From Salinimicrobium profundisediminis (GTDB taxonomy: Bacteria > Bacteroidota > Bacteroidia > Flavobacteriales > Flavobacteriaceae), in NCBI RefSeq assembly GCF_026241755.1, contig NZ_JAPJDA010000023.1, positions 1-64,000 on the forward strand: a DNA stretch of 64,000 nucleotides. Reading direction: 5' to 3'. Positions 52,640 through 61,858 of the stretch are shown piece by piece. Each line of letters opens with the position of its first letter. Positions within the stretch are counted from its first letter, which is position 1. Both the position numbers and the translations under genes were made by a program. The notes below the pieces were generated by a model. That model worked only from the letters and a program-made list of their open reading frames with translations. It was not told where the DNA came from and did not search any database.

Positions 52640-53479
52640 ATGACCAAACCAGATTATAAAACAGCAAAGGAATACGAAGATATCACCTACCAAAAGTGCA
52701 ACGGCGTGGCACGTATTGCGTTTAACCGTCCCGAGGTTCGCAATGCCTTTCGTCCTAAAACTACCAGTGAGCTCTATGATGCTTTTTATGATGCCCAGGA
52801 AGATACTTCAATAGGAGTGGTGCTGCTTTCTGCGGAAGGGCCTTCCCCAAAAGATGGCGTTTACAGCTTTTGCAGCGGGGGAGATCAAAAAGCCCGTGGA
52901 CATCAGGGATATGTGGGAGAAGATGGAATGCACCGTCTGAATATTCTTGAAGTACAAAGGTTAATTCGGTTTATGCCAAAAGCTGTGATTGCGGTTGTGC
53001 CGGGTTGGGCCGTGGGAGGAGGGCACAGCCTGCACGTAGTTTGTGACCTTACCCTTGCAAGTAAGGAGCACGCGATCTTTAAGCAAACCGATGCCGATGT
53101 TACCAGTTTTGATGGCGGATATGGATCGGCTTACCTTGCCAAAATGGTTGGACAAAAGAAGGCACGCGAAATCTTCTTTTTAGGAAGGAATTATTCGGCA
53201 CAGGAGGCTTATGAAATGGGAATGGTGAATGCAGTTATTCCGCATGAAGAACTGGAAGATACGGCTTATGAATGGGCACAGGAGATCCTGGCTAAATCTC
53301 CTACCTCAATAAAGATGCTGAAGTTTGCCATGAACCTTACCGACGATGGCATGGTAGGGCAACAGGTGTTTGCCGGAGAAGCTACCCGTCTTGCTTATAT
53401 GACCGATGAGGCCAAAGAAGGTAGAAACGCTTTTCTGGAAAAAAGAAAACCTAATTTTGATAAAAAATGGATCCCGTAG
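52640..53479 (+). CDS. menB: 1,4-dihydroxy-2-naphthoyl-CoA synthase
   Basis: 279 residues, crotonase fold. Motifs: GVARIAFNRPEVRNAFRP, VYSFCSGGDQKARG and VPGWAVGGGHSLHVVCDLTLAS, then QTDADVTSFDGGYGSAYLAKMVGQKKAREIFFLGR, all typical of MenB. It closes the naphthoate ring from succinylbenzoyl-CoA. Its transcript starts separately from menF-menD because a gene on the other strand lies between. menA, menC and menE are not in this window. Confidence 0.96.
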   Translation: MTKPDYKTAKEYEDITYQKCNGVARIAFNRPEVRNAFRPKTTSELYDAFYDAQEDTSIGVVLLSAEGPSPKDGVYSFCSGGDQKARGHQGYVGEDGMHRLNILEVQRLIRFMPKAVIAVVPGWAVGGGHSLHVVCDLTLASKEHAIFKQTDADVTSFDGGYGSAYLAKMVGQKKAREIFFLGRNYSAQEAYEMGMVNAVIPHEELEDTAYEWAQEILAKSPTSIKMLKFAMNLTDDGMVGQQVFAGEATRLAYMTDEAKEGRNAFLEKRKPNFDKKWIP

Positions 53480-54000
53480 CCTCTTCAGAATTTTCAAATT
53501 TTGAGTTGGAAGTAGCTTCCCTTCCCAGAGTTGAGGAGGTGAAGCTGCATCCCATTTCAAAAAAATATCTTGTGAAGTTGCAGGTGGGTACCAGCATCTC
53601 CTTTATGTTCTTTGCTGTGGGATTGTTCCTGGGGTATACTTTTTTATCTGCTCAATTTCATACTTATCTTTTCTGGGCCGCAATCCTGCTGGTCCTCCTT
53701 TTTGGATGGTCTATTTTTAACAACGTGATGTATGTTAAGAAGAGCGGTTATGCCTTGCGGGAACAGGATATAATTTTTAAACGCGGCTTTTTGTTTGAAA
53801 AAACCACAGTAGTTCCTTTTAATAGAATTCAGCATGTGACTGTAGAGCGGTCTTTTCTTGATAAGATTCTGAATATTTCTTCTTTAAAAGTATTCACCGC
53901 TGGAGGATCGGGTAGCGATGTGAGTGTTCCCGGAATAAAACCTGAAACAGCTACCTCTCTAAAAGAGGAAATTTCAGGAAGAATTTATAACCATGCCTGA
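53467..54000 (+). CDS. Bacterial PH-domain membrane protein, part 1
   Basis: 177 residues with two membrane helices (ISFMFFAVGLFLGYTFL and YLFWAAILLVLLFGWSIF) and a YdbS-type PH domain (LREQDIIFKRGFLFEKTTVVPFNRIQHVTVERSFLDKIL). ATG 53467 overlaps the menB stop by 13 nt, and the next gene overlaps by 8 nt, so the three are translated in series. The role is unknown; YdbS/YdbT proteins form pairs in many bacteria. Confidence 0.88.
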   Translation: MDPVASSEFSNFELEVASLPRVEEVKLHPISKKYLVKLQVGTSISFMFFAVGLFLGYTFLSAQFHTYLFWAAILLVLLFGWSIFNNVMYVKKSGYALREQDIIFKRGFLFEKTTVVPFNRIQHVTVERSFLDKILNISSLKVFTAGGSGSDVSVPGIKPETATSLKEEISGRIYNHA

Positions 54001-55504
54001 TTATTATTTTTCGGAGCCACAACGGCAATCTGGCGTGGGGCTGGTATTGATCTTTGCGACCTCTCTTTACCATATAGGGAGAAACTTGTGGGTGCTGGTT
54101 TTTTATTTTGCCTTTAAAGAAGTAGATCAGCGAATGCTGTTTTTTGGCGGTGCGGCACTTATGCTGGTGCTGTTGCTAAGTCTTGGCTACAGTATCCTTT
54201 ATTTCCTGAATTTTAAGTTTCATCTTGACGAGAAGAATCAGGAGTTTGTGCTTCAAAAAGGGGTTTTTTCATCTGACGTTATTAATATTCCCTTTGAGAA
54301 GATTCAGCAGGTAAATTTCCGAAGGAATATTCTGCAACGCATCATTGGCGTGTACAGTGTGGTTGTAGAAACAGCAGGAAGCCAGGACAAGGAGGTCGAG
54401 ATTAAAGCACTATCTGAAGAGAAAGCTAATCTCCTGGCCGAAAAACTCATGGCACGTGCCGAAGAGGAACGTGCTGAAACTTCCGTAGAAGTTGAAGAAG
54501 ACCCTGAAAAAATACCTGCAACTACAGCAAAGGCTGTACCTCAATGGGAGCATAAAGTTCAATTATGGACGCTTGTAAAATTAGGGCTTACCTCCAACTA
54601 TCTTCGTGGGGTTGGTATCATAGTGGCTTTTTATTTTACTCTAAGGGAGCAATTCATGTTTAACGATGAACTTGCGGCGCAGCTTCAGGAACCGCAGGTG
54701 TATTTTTCTCAGGGTAAATACCTCTTCATTATTTTTCTATTGCTGGTGGGGATGCTGTTAACGGTTGGGGAGACAGTTGTAAAATATTTTGGACTTCATT
54801 TGCAGAAGTATAAGGACACCCTACAGGTTGAAATGGGGCTGCGTAACAATACAAAGGTTAATTTAAAGGCCAGCAGAATTCAATTGCTGCAAGTGCTCAC
54901 AAATCCTATTCAGAAGAAAATGGATCTGTTTCAGGTAAAGATCTCTCTTGCCAGTAGTGAGAATGATCTTGAAAAGAATCAGGTGAAAATCGCCGGTTTG
55001 CCGCCTAAAGTGGTGCAGCAGGTCAAAAATTATTTTTACCAGACTGAAATACGGGAGAATTTTAGAGTTAAACCGAGTAAATATTTATTGATTAGAAGGA
55101 TCTCCCGTGGATTAATTCCTTTGGTCATTCTATCGGGATTTTTATTTTTTTATGCCCAACTTGTTATGCTTAGCTGGGTTGTGGGTATAGCTTCAGCATA
55201 TGTTGTGCTCCTTTGTATTTATAACTTCTACTACTTTAGAAGGCTACAGCTGGGAATTTCAGAAGAGTTTTTAATAAGATATTCGGGAGTTTGGGTGCAG
55301 AAGGAAGAATACCTTGAAGTTTTTAGGTTACAGGCAGTTTCAGTTTCACAACCTTTATGGTACAAAAAGAGAGGTTTGGTAAACCTTACTTTCCATTCTG
55401 CAGGTGGAGATGTTGATTTTCCCATGGTGAAAAAGGAGGAGGTGCAGCCTATTCTTAACTATTTGATTTACAAGATCGAGGTGACCGAAAAAGCCTGGAT
55501 GTAA
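53993..55504 (+). CDS. Bacterial PH-domain membrane protein, part 2 (YdbT-like)
   Basis: 503 residues. Several membrane helices and three PH-like modules: FKFHLDEKNQEFVLQKGVFSSDVINIPFEKIQQVNF, YKDTLQVEMGLRNNTKVNLKASRIQLL and LGISEEFLIRYSGVWVQKEEYLEVFRLQAVSV. This tandem arrangement is that of YdbT. It overlaps the preceding PH gene. The paired membrane proteins are probably one complex of unknown role. Confidence 0.9.
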   Translation: MPDYYFSEPQRQSGVGLVLIFATSLYHIGRNLWVLVFYFAFKEVDQRMLFFGGAALMLVLLLSLGYSILYFLNFKFHLDEKNQEFVLQKGVFSSDVINIPFEKIQQVNFRRNILQRIIGVYSVVVETAGSQDKEVEIKALSEEKANLLAEKLMARAEEERAETSVEVEEDPEKIPATTAKAVPQWEHKVQLWTLVKLGLTSNYLRGVGIIVAFYFTLREQFMFNDELAAQLQEPQVYFSQGKYLFIIFLLLVGMLLTVGETVVKYFGLHLQKYKDTLQVEMGLRNNTKVNLKASRIQLLQVLTNPIQKKMDLFQVKISLASSENDLEKNQVKIAGLPPKVVQQVKNYFYQTEIRENFRVKPSKYLLIRRISRGLIPLVILSGFLFFYAQLVMLSWVVGIASAYVVLLCIYNFYYFRRLQLGISEEFLIRYSGVWVQKEEYLEVFRLQAVSVSQPLWYKKRGLVNLTFHSAGGDVDFPMVKKEEVQPILNYLIYKIEVTEKAWM

Positions 55505-55668
55505 AATTTTCTGAATTTCTTTTTGAAGTATTCAATTTCCAAAGTTCTGGATATCAAAAAATTATCATTTTCTCAGTTATTTGTCGGTGTAATGAGTTGA
55601 AAATTAATTGTTTAATTATTTGTGTTTTCTGGTTGGTATGATTTAACTTTCAGGTAAAACTTTTGCCT

Positions 55669-56214
55669 ATGAAAAAGCTATACTTGATTTTTGTACTATC
55701 GGTCACCTTTGTGTTGAATTCCTGCAGCTTAGATACTATGCAGAGTAAACTTGATGTAGAGGGCGAACATGGATATGACTTCCGGGAAAGTAGAGCAGCC
55801 TGGAAAGATTTAAAACGGGAGCAGGGAAATTCCTATACTTATACTATCCTCGTACAATCCTGGACAGGGTATGGGAGTGAAACTACCATTGAAGTAGAGG
55901 AAGGAAAGGTTAAAAAGCGGTATTATGTGGCTTTTATAATTTCAGAAGAAGATGGTTCGAGAACTGTTACCGAAACTTATGAGGAAAACACCAAAAAAGA
56001 ACTTGGAAGCCACGCTTCAGGGGCGCCGCCATATACTATTGATCATCTTTACACAACCTGTCTTTCAAAATATCTAACTGTTGATCACGAGACCAATAAA
56101 ATCTTTTTTGACACCAATGATGACGGGGTCATGATGCTTTGCGGATATATGCCTGTAGGTTGCCAGGATGATTGTTTCAGAGGAATAAAAATTTCAGAAT
56201 TTAACTGGAAGTAA
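55669..56214 (+). CDS. Lipoprotein of unknown function (181 aa)
   Basis: ATG 55669 (MKKLYLIFVLSVTFVLNSCSLD); the lipobox LNSC makes it a lipoprotein. The mature domain is beta-rich with five further Cys near the C-terminus (TTCLSKY, MLCGYMPVGCQDDCFR), some in C-x5-C-x3-C spacing, probably disulphides. I do not recognise a family. A terminator follows at once. Confidence 0.75.
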   Translation: MKKLYLIFVLSVTFVLNSCSLDTMQSKLDVEGEHGYDFRESRAAWKDLKREQGNSYTYTILVQSWTGYGSETTIEVEEGKVKKRYYVAFIISEEDGSRTVTETYEENTKKELGSHASGAPPYTIDHLYTTCLSKYLTVDHETNKIFFDTNDDGVMMLCGYMPVGCQDDCFRGIKISEFNWK

Positions 56215-56224
56215 TCAATGTAAA

Positions 56225-56260
56225 AAGCCACGAGTGCATTGCAGTCGTGGCTTCTTATTT
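56225..56260 (+). terminator. Terminator, convergent genes
   Basis: AAGCCACGA (56225-56233), 11-nt loop, TCGTGGCTT (56245-56253), then CTTATTT. Lies between the lipoprotein and the E1 dehydrogenase genes. Confidence 0.75.
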
Positions 56261-56275
56261 AAGTATGATTATATT

Positions 56276-58690
56276 TTACTTTAACTGTGGAAACTGTGCA
56301 GGATCTACTTCATTCATGATCTCATATACCTTCTCAAAAATGTCTTCTACAGAAGGCTTTGAAAAATAATCACCGTCAGTTCCATATGCAGGGCGATGAT
56401 CTTTTGCAGTGAGCGTTTGCGGCTTGCTGTCGAGATGTCTCCAAGCGTTTTGTTCTTCCATAACTTTTTGAACGATAAACGCTGAAGCTCCTCCTGGCAC
56501 GTCTTCGTCTATAACCAGTAACCGGTTTGTTTTGGCCACACTTTTCACTATATCTTGATTGAGGTCAAAAGGGAGCAAAGACTGCACATCAATAACTTCA
56601 GCATCAATACCCACTTCCTGTAGTTCTTTTGCTGCCTGTTCTACCAGTCTTAACGTAGAACCATAAGAAACAAGGGTAATGTCTGTACCTTCCCTCATGG
56701 TTTCAACTACGCCCAGCGGTGTTTTGAACTCACCTAAATTAACGGGCATTTTTTCCTTTAAACGATAGCCATTAAGTGATTCCACAATGAGTGCAGGCTC
56801 ATCACTCTCGAGTAAGGTGTTGTAGAAACCAGCTGCTTTGGTCATATTGCGGGGCACCAGGACGTGTATACCACGAATAAGATTTAAGATTCCGCCCATA
56901 GGGGAACCACTGTGCCAGATACCTTCCAGGCGATGTCCCCTGGTCCTGATAATTAACGGTGCTTTTTGTTTACCACGCGTTCTATATTGAAGGGTAGCTA
57001 GGTCATCACTCATTATTTGGAGTGCGTAAAGCAGGTAATCGAGATACTGGATCTCAGCAATAGGGCGTAAGCCTCTCATGGCCATCCCAATTCCCTGTCC
57101 CAAAATTGTTGCTTCACGAATACCTGTATCGGCAACACGCAGTTTCCCGTACTTTTCCTGAAGACCTTCCAGTCCCTGGTTAACATCGCCAATTTCTCCT
57201 GTGTCTTCTCCAAAGATGAGGGCTTCAGGATACTTATTGAAAATGCTGTCAAAATTTTCTCTTAAGACCAGCCTTCCGTCTACTTCTTTAGAATCTTCTC
57301 CATAAGAAGCTGCGACGGGCTGTACGTTAAGAGCATTATATTTTGAAGTACTGTGTAAGTGGCTGCTGTATTGCGGCCGCACCTCCTCTGTGTACTTGTC
57401 AATAAACTGAATCAATTCCTGTTTTGCGGGAGAACTCTCTCCTCTCATATATCTTAAGGCCTTACGGGATGCAACTAGAATATCTTTTTTCAAGGCTTCC
57501 CTGTTCTCCTGAAGTTCCTTCTTTAACTGAAGAATAAAGCTTTTATTCTGGCTGCTTTCGGCTGCTCTTTGGAGTACAGGGAGTACATCTTTAACTTTAT
57601 TCTTTACAGGAGCCATATGCGCTTCCCAGGCGGCTTTCTTCCCGTCACGCACCTGTTTCTTGATGTCTTTTTCTATTTCTTGAAGTTCCTGATCTGTTGC
57701 TATGTTTGTGGCAATCATCCATTCCCTCATCTTCACATTACAGTCATGCTCCCGTTCCCACTGAAGCCTTGCTTCACTTTTGTAGCGTTCGTGAGACCCT
57801 GAAGTAGAATGCCCCTGAGGCTGGGTAAGCTGCTGAACGTGGATTAGTACAGGTGTGTGTTCTTCACGTGCAATTCGACTGGCATTCTCGTATGTTTCTA
57901 TGAGCGCCGGATAGTCCCAACCATTTACTGCGAAGATCTCGTACCCATTGTTTTCTCCTTTGTCTCGTTGAAAACCTTTAAGTACTTCCGAAATATTCTG
58001 CTTGGTAGTTTGATGTCTCGCATGTACCGAAATTCCATATTCATCATCCCATACATTCATTACCATAGGTACCTGAAGTACACCTGCCGCATTGATGGTC
58101 TCCCAAAACAGGCCTTCACTGGTACTTGCATTACCAATAGTTCCCCAGGCAATTTCATTTCCGTTTCTGGAAAATTTATCGGCATCAATACCTGTCACAT
58201 TTCTGTAAATTTTAGAAGCCTGTGCAAGACCTAAAAGCCTTGGCATTTGGCCTGCAGTAGGAGAGATGTCTGCGCTTGAATTCTTCTGTTGGGTAAGGTT
58301 CTTCCATGTCCCGTCTTCTTCAAGACTGTGGGTAGCAAAGTGCCCTCCCATTTGTCTACCTGCAGAATTGGGTTCGTGTTCAATATTTGTAGTGGCGTAA
58401 AGGCTTGCAAAGAACTGCTGAATATTAAGAGCCCCAATAGCCATCATAAAAGTTTGGTCACGATAGTAACCTGATCTAAAATCACCATTTTGGAATACCT
58501 TAGCCCAGGCCAATTGTGGTACTTCCTTCCCATCACCAAAAATTCCAAATTTAGCTTTACCCGTAAGCACTTCTCGTCTTCCGAGGAGACTGCACTCCCG
58601 GCTGGTTACCGCCAACTTGTAATCACTTACCACCTGCGCCCTAAAATCTTCAAAAGAAATTTCACTTTTTGAGGAAGTTTCACTCTGCAT
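56276..58690 (-). CDS. Fused alpha-beta E1 of 2-oxoacid (branched-chain type) dehydrogenase
   Basis: 804 residues. Residues about 30-380 are the alpha part, with thiamine site GTIGNASTSEGLFWETINAAG and the regulatory loop YRDQTFM. Residues about 460-804 are the beta part: ENFDSIFNKYPEALIFGEDTGEIGDVNQGLEGLQEKYG, REATILGQGIGMAMRG, EIQYLDYL and VIDVQSLLPFD. The two are separate proteins in most bacteria; the fusion is typical of Bacteroidetes. It feeds acyl groups to a lipoyl E2 (not in this window). Given the propionyl-type carboxylase in the window, branched-chain oxoacids are the likely substrate. Confidence 0.94.
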   Translation of the reverse strand: MQSETSSKSEISFEDFRAQVVSDYKLAVTSRECSLLGRREVLTGKAKFGIFGDGKEVPQLAWAKVFQNGDFRSGYYRDQTFMMAIGALNIQQFFASLYATTNIEHEPNSAGRQMGGHFATHSLEEDGTWKNLTQQKNSSADISPTAGQMPRLLGLAQASKIYRNVTGIDADKFSRNGNEIAWGTIGNASTSEGLFWETINAAGVLQVPMVMNVWDDEYGISVHARHQTTKQNISEVLKGFQRDKGENNGYEIFAVNGWDYPALIETYENASRIAREEHTPVLIHVQQLTQPQGHSTSGSHERYKSEARLQWEREHDCNVKMREWMIATNIATDQELQEIEKDIKKQVRDGKKAAWEAHMAPVKNKVKDVLPVLQRAAESSQNKSFILQLKKELQENREALKKDILVASRKALRYMRGESSPAKQELIQFIDKYTEEVRPQYSSHLHSTSKYNALNVQPVAASYGEDSKEVDGRLVLRENFDSIFNKYPEALIFGEDTGEIGDVNQGLEGLQEKYGKLRVADTGIREATILGQGIGMAMRGLRPIAEIQYLDYLLYALQIMSDDLATLQYRTRGKQKAPLIIRTRGHRLEGIWHSGSPMGGILNLIRGIHVLVPRNMTKAAGFYNTLLESDEPALIVESLNGYRLKEKMPVNLGEFKTPLGVVETMREGTDITLVSYGSTLRLVEQAAKELQEVGIDAEVIDVQSLLPFDLNQDIVKSVAKTNRLLVIDEDVPGGASAFIVQKVMEEQNAWRHLDSKPQTLTAKDHRPAYGTDGDYFSKPSVEDIFEKVYEIMNEVDPAQFPQLK

Positions 58691-58852
58691 AACACGTTTT
58701 TAAAATTACCACAAATGTAACGAAAACAATGATTAATTACAATTCAAAAAAAATCAGTAAAAATTGTTTTTTAATAAAATAAGTGGCTTCTGATTATCAT
58801 ATTTTTAGGCAAACGTTAAAATAAAGAGATTCACTAAGAAAATCCTAATCAT

Positions 58853-61714
58853 TTAGAACCATTTTCTCGTGATAAGCCTTCCCAGAGTTTTTATATCGAG
58901 AGTTGCAATGAACCTGATTTTTTGATCATAATTACCTTCATTAAATTCCCAGCCTTCACTGGAATGTACAGGTAAGAAGATTTCAAAATAATTTTGCACC
59001 AGGCTAAGTCTTATTCCTGAATCGTACAAGAGTTTTGCCGATTGATTTTTGTTTTTTATTACACCAACATCACTATAGGCGTAAATCCACTTCCAAATGG
59101 TGGTGCTTCCGTTTACTGTAGTAATCCATTGGTTTGCAAACTGTGGCTCAAGGGTAGATTTAAAGCCTCCTTCGGCCATGATAATTTGCTGACTAAAAAT
59201 ACCTGATGTTTCACTTCTTCCGTAGTAACTGTAATCAAAGAGGTAATCTGTAGGACGATCTAGTGCAAAACTGAAATAATCACTGTTTGGCATATCGTTG
59301 TAAAGAAAGGCTCCTCCAAAGAAACGAAGATTTACCTGTCGGTCATTTTTCAAAAGTTTTCGGTATTCTACAGTTAAAGAAGATTTACTAAACTGCTGTG
59401 CGACCTGGAAATCTACTGAACCTGAGAAATGAGTAACCAAGCCCGGGTTACTGTACAGGTAGTTTATATTGAATACACTATAATCGGGCACTTCAAGATC
59501 TGTAAGGTCATTTTCATCCCGATAAACGTTTACATTACGGATAAGAATTCTCTCCTTAGGGCTTTGCCTCATATAGGAATCCCTAAAATGCAGGGATAGG
59601 TATGGATTGAGCCTTTGGTACATGAGATCGTAGCCATACGAGAACCTGCTTCCTGATATCCCGTAGTTGATCATATATAAATCTTCATCAAAGAAAATTT
59701 TGTGGGAAAGACCAGCGCTACCTACAAATGTTTTACTTCTGGAGGCATATAGAGGAGATAGGTTATATTCAAAATTTCGATCTAAAATAGTTTTATTATA
59801 CAACTTTACACCTAAAGCGAGCCCGTCATACAGGTTGTACTGGAACTGTGGCATAAAGAATACCTGCTGGTATCTTGGGTCTTCAACATCTTTTAAAAGC
59901 CGGAATTGGAGAGGACGATTCATTATGCCTCCCACTGTTCGGTAATTATTTCTCCTGTTTATTTCGGGTACAATCCCTTCATGATTAACAGCGACCTGTT
60001 TTACTCTTGATGCCGGAATGTGTACAGTGCGAACCCCGGGAGAATGTTCTACCCAGGTTTTGTAGACAACTTCATTATTGTTAAGTCCATAAACCTGAAT
60101 AGGAACGTCTGTCTCTGTTTTGTTGCGTAATGTAATTCGCAGTGAGTCACCCTCTTTGGAAAGACTTCGTATTTTAAAATCAATTTTATTTTTAGTAGAG
60201 ACGTAGTCATCAAAGAACCATTTTATGTCTTTACCAGCATTTTCTGTAAGAATGCGCTGAAAATCTTCATCATCAACTGCTCTCAGTTTATATTGTTCAA
60301 AGAACTCTTTAATGGAATATTGTACGGTATTATCTTCAAGAAATTCATCTAGAAGGCTAAAGCCCACTCCCGCTTTGAAAGGATTTGCAATGTTTTTATT
60401 GAACTTTGTTAAAGAATCTTGTGGAGCGTTTAGGGGCTGGTCCATGTGCTTTCTCGCAGCGAACAGGTACATAAGAATGTATTGATCATTGAAATCAAGA
60501 GTTGAGGCATGAAACCAACGAATGCCAATAACATCACTCAAACTACCCAATAATTTTAGGTCTGGATAATATTGATCCATATATTCCATCATGAGGTATA
60601 TTTGAATACCATCAAAGATCCATTTGTCTTCCCTGGGGTTTAACAGCAGTGAATTTTCGAGATAATTCTCGGTAAGGGTTTTTAATTGCTTGAGTTCATA
60701 ACCAAATCCGTCGGGAAATGGTCTTAAGAATTTAGGTAATTGATTGAGACCGTATACCGGGTTTGAAGCATAATCCTGCTGGGTAGACAGTATAATAGGA
60801 TGAGGGTAGGAGCCTAGATTTGTCTGGAGAAAATCTACTATCCTGTTTACATACATGGATTTCATCCCTGGATTGGCACCACTGGCTGTAATGTTTGTTA
60901 GCACGTGAAGGCTATCTACTTTGATATCATCAAAAATGACCTCTGTAGTGAGGTGTAACTCTGCATCAAACCTTTCCTGGCCTGATAGAAAAACTGTTTT
61001 CTTATCTTCGTGGGGAACAATTTTTTCCCTTTTTAAAGCAGAAATAAGAGCCAGGTTAGAAGGAAGGGTAAGCTCAACTTCAAAATCGAGCTTTGGAAGG
61101 TACAGGTCGTTCATGTTTTTATGACTGTACACCTTCCAGTTGTCCTTGTACATTGCCGGAGCAATGAACCAATATTTTAGTTGATAATTGCCTTTATTTC
61201 CGTAGCCGTAACGCGTAAATTCATTGTGGGGAATTTTAATAACGTAGTCTAGATTTATAACGTATTTCTCGTGTGGAGCTATGGGTTTTTCAGGAATAAT
61301 TTTAATGATGTCTGGATGTTCTTCAGGACGTTCCCACGTTAGGATATTAGAAGTACTTCCTGTAATGGAATTTATAGTAGTTCCTCCTCTTCTATCTTCA
61401 CGGGCAAAATGGAAGTTACGATCGTAATCTTCAAAGAACCTGCGAGCCAGGGGAGTTCGGGTATCTGAAAACGCGTTCATCCAGTCACTCATATAAACCT
61501 CTCGAAGTGTATCATTGCTGGTATTCCTGTACTCCAGGGTTTGCTGGATGTTCAGAGACTTCAGAGAATCATTGAGTTCTGCTTTAACGATTACATTATG
61601 TTGCCCAAAAAGAGCTAATGAGAGGAGGGCAAACAGAAAAAAGAGTGGAAGTTTTTTATTCAAATTTTTATTGTAAACAATAAGGTTAAAAATCATTAAC
61701 GAGATGAGCTGCAA
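58853..61714 (-). CDS. M1 aminopeptidase-like domain fused to outer-membrane barrel-like domain
   Basis: 953 residues. A signal sequence (LPLFFLFALLSLALFG, start at 61714 or ATG 61696) precedes an N-terminal beta domain and an alpha-helical region resembling M1 gluzincins. Where these have HExxH and a third Glu in WLNEGFA, this protein reads ELKQLKTLTENYLE and KWIFDGIQIYL, so the zinc site is absent. From about residue 590 the sequence becomes alternating strands (YALGVKLYNK..., RFFGGAFLYNDMP) ending in the aromatic ITRKWF, typical of an outer-membrane barrel. No catalytic activity is expected; a surface scaffold or transport role is possible. Confidence 0.75.
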   Translation of the reverse strand: MQLISLMIFNLIVYNKNLNKKLPLFFLFALLSLALFGQHNVIVKAELNDSLKSLNIQQTLEYRNTSNDTLREVYMSDWMNAFSDTRTPLARRFFEDYDRNFHFAREDRRGGTTINSITGSTSNILTWERPEEHPDIIKIIPEKPIAPHEKYVINLDYVIKIPHNEFTRYGYGNKGNYQLKYWFIAPAMYKDNWKVYSHKNMNDLYLPKLDFEVELTLPSNLALISALKREKIVPHEDKKTVFLSGQERFDAELHLTTEVIFDDIKVDSLHVLTNITASGANPGMKSMYVNRIVDFLQTNLGSYPHPIILSTQQDYASNPVYGLNQLPKFLRPFPDGFGYELKQLKTLTENYLENSLLLNPREDKWIFDGIQIYLMMEYMDQYYPDLKLLGSLSDVIGIRWFHASTLDFNDQYILMYLFAARKHMDQPLNAPQDSLTKFNKNIANPFKAGVGFSLLDEFLEDNTVQYSIKEFFEQYKLRAVDDEDFQRILTENAGKDIKWFFDDYVSTKNKIDFKIRSLSKEGDSLRITLRNKTETDVPIQVYGLNNNEVVYKTWVEHSPGVRTVHIPASRVKQVAVNHEGIVPEINRRNNYRTVGGIMNRPLQFRLLKDVEDPRYQQVFFMPQFQYNLYDGLALGVKLYNKTILDRNFEYNLSPLYASRSKTFVGSAGLSHKIFFDEDLYMINYGISGSRFSYGYDLMYQRLNPYLSLHFRDSYMRQSPKERILIRNVNVYRDENDLTDLEVPDYSVFNINYLYSNPGLVTHFSGSVDFQVAQQFSKSSLTVEYRKLLKNDRQVNLRFFGGAFLYNDMPNSDYFSFALDRPTDYLFDYSYYGRSETSGIFSQQIIMAEGGFKSTLEPQFANQWITTVNGSTTIWKWIYAYSDVGVIKNKNQSAKLLYDSGIRLSLVQNYFEIFLPVHSSEGWEFNEGNYDQKIRFIATLDIKTLGRLITRKWF

Positions 61715-61807
61715 TATATTATTTCAGGAAGTAAAACCTATACCTATGGGAAGATTTCCTGAGTTAAAAAAAAACAAAATTATCAAAGAAGCTGACAGGA
61801 GAATATA

Positions 61808-61835
61808 AAAACAGCCTTGTCAAAAAGGCTGTTTT
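61808..61835 (-). terminator. Terminator after the LOG-family gene
   Basis: AAAACAGCCTT (61808-61818) pairs with AAGGCTGTTTT (61825-61835). It lies just past the 3' end of the gene at 61859-62548 on the minus strand. Confidence 0.75.
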
Positions 61836-61858
61836 AAGATCACATTTATTTTAAAATC

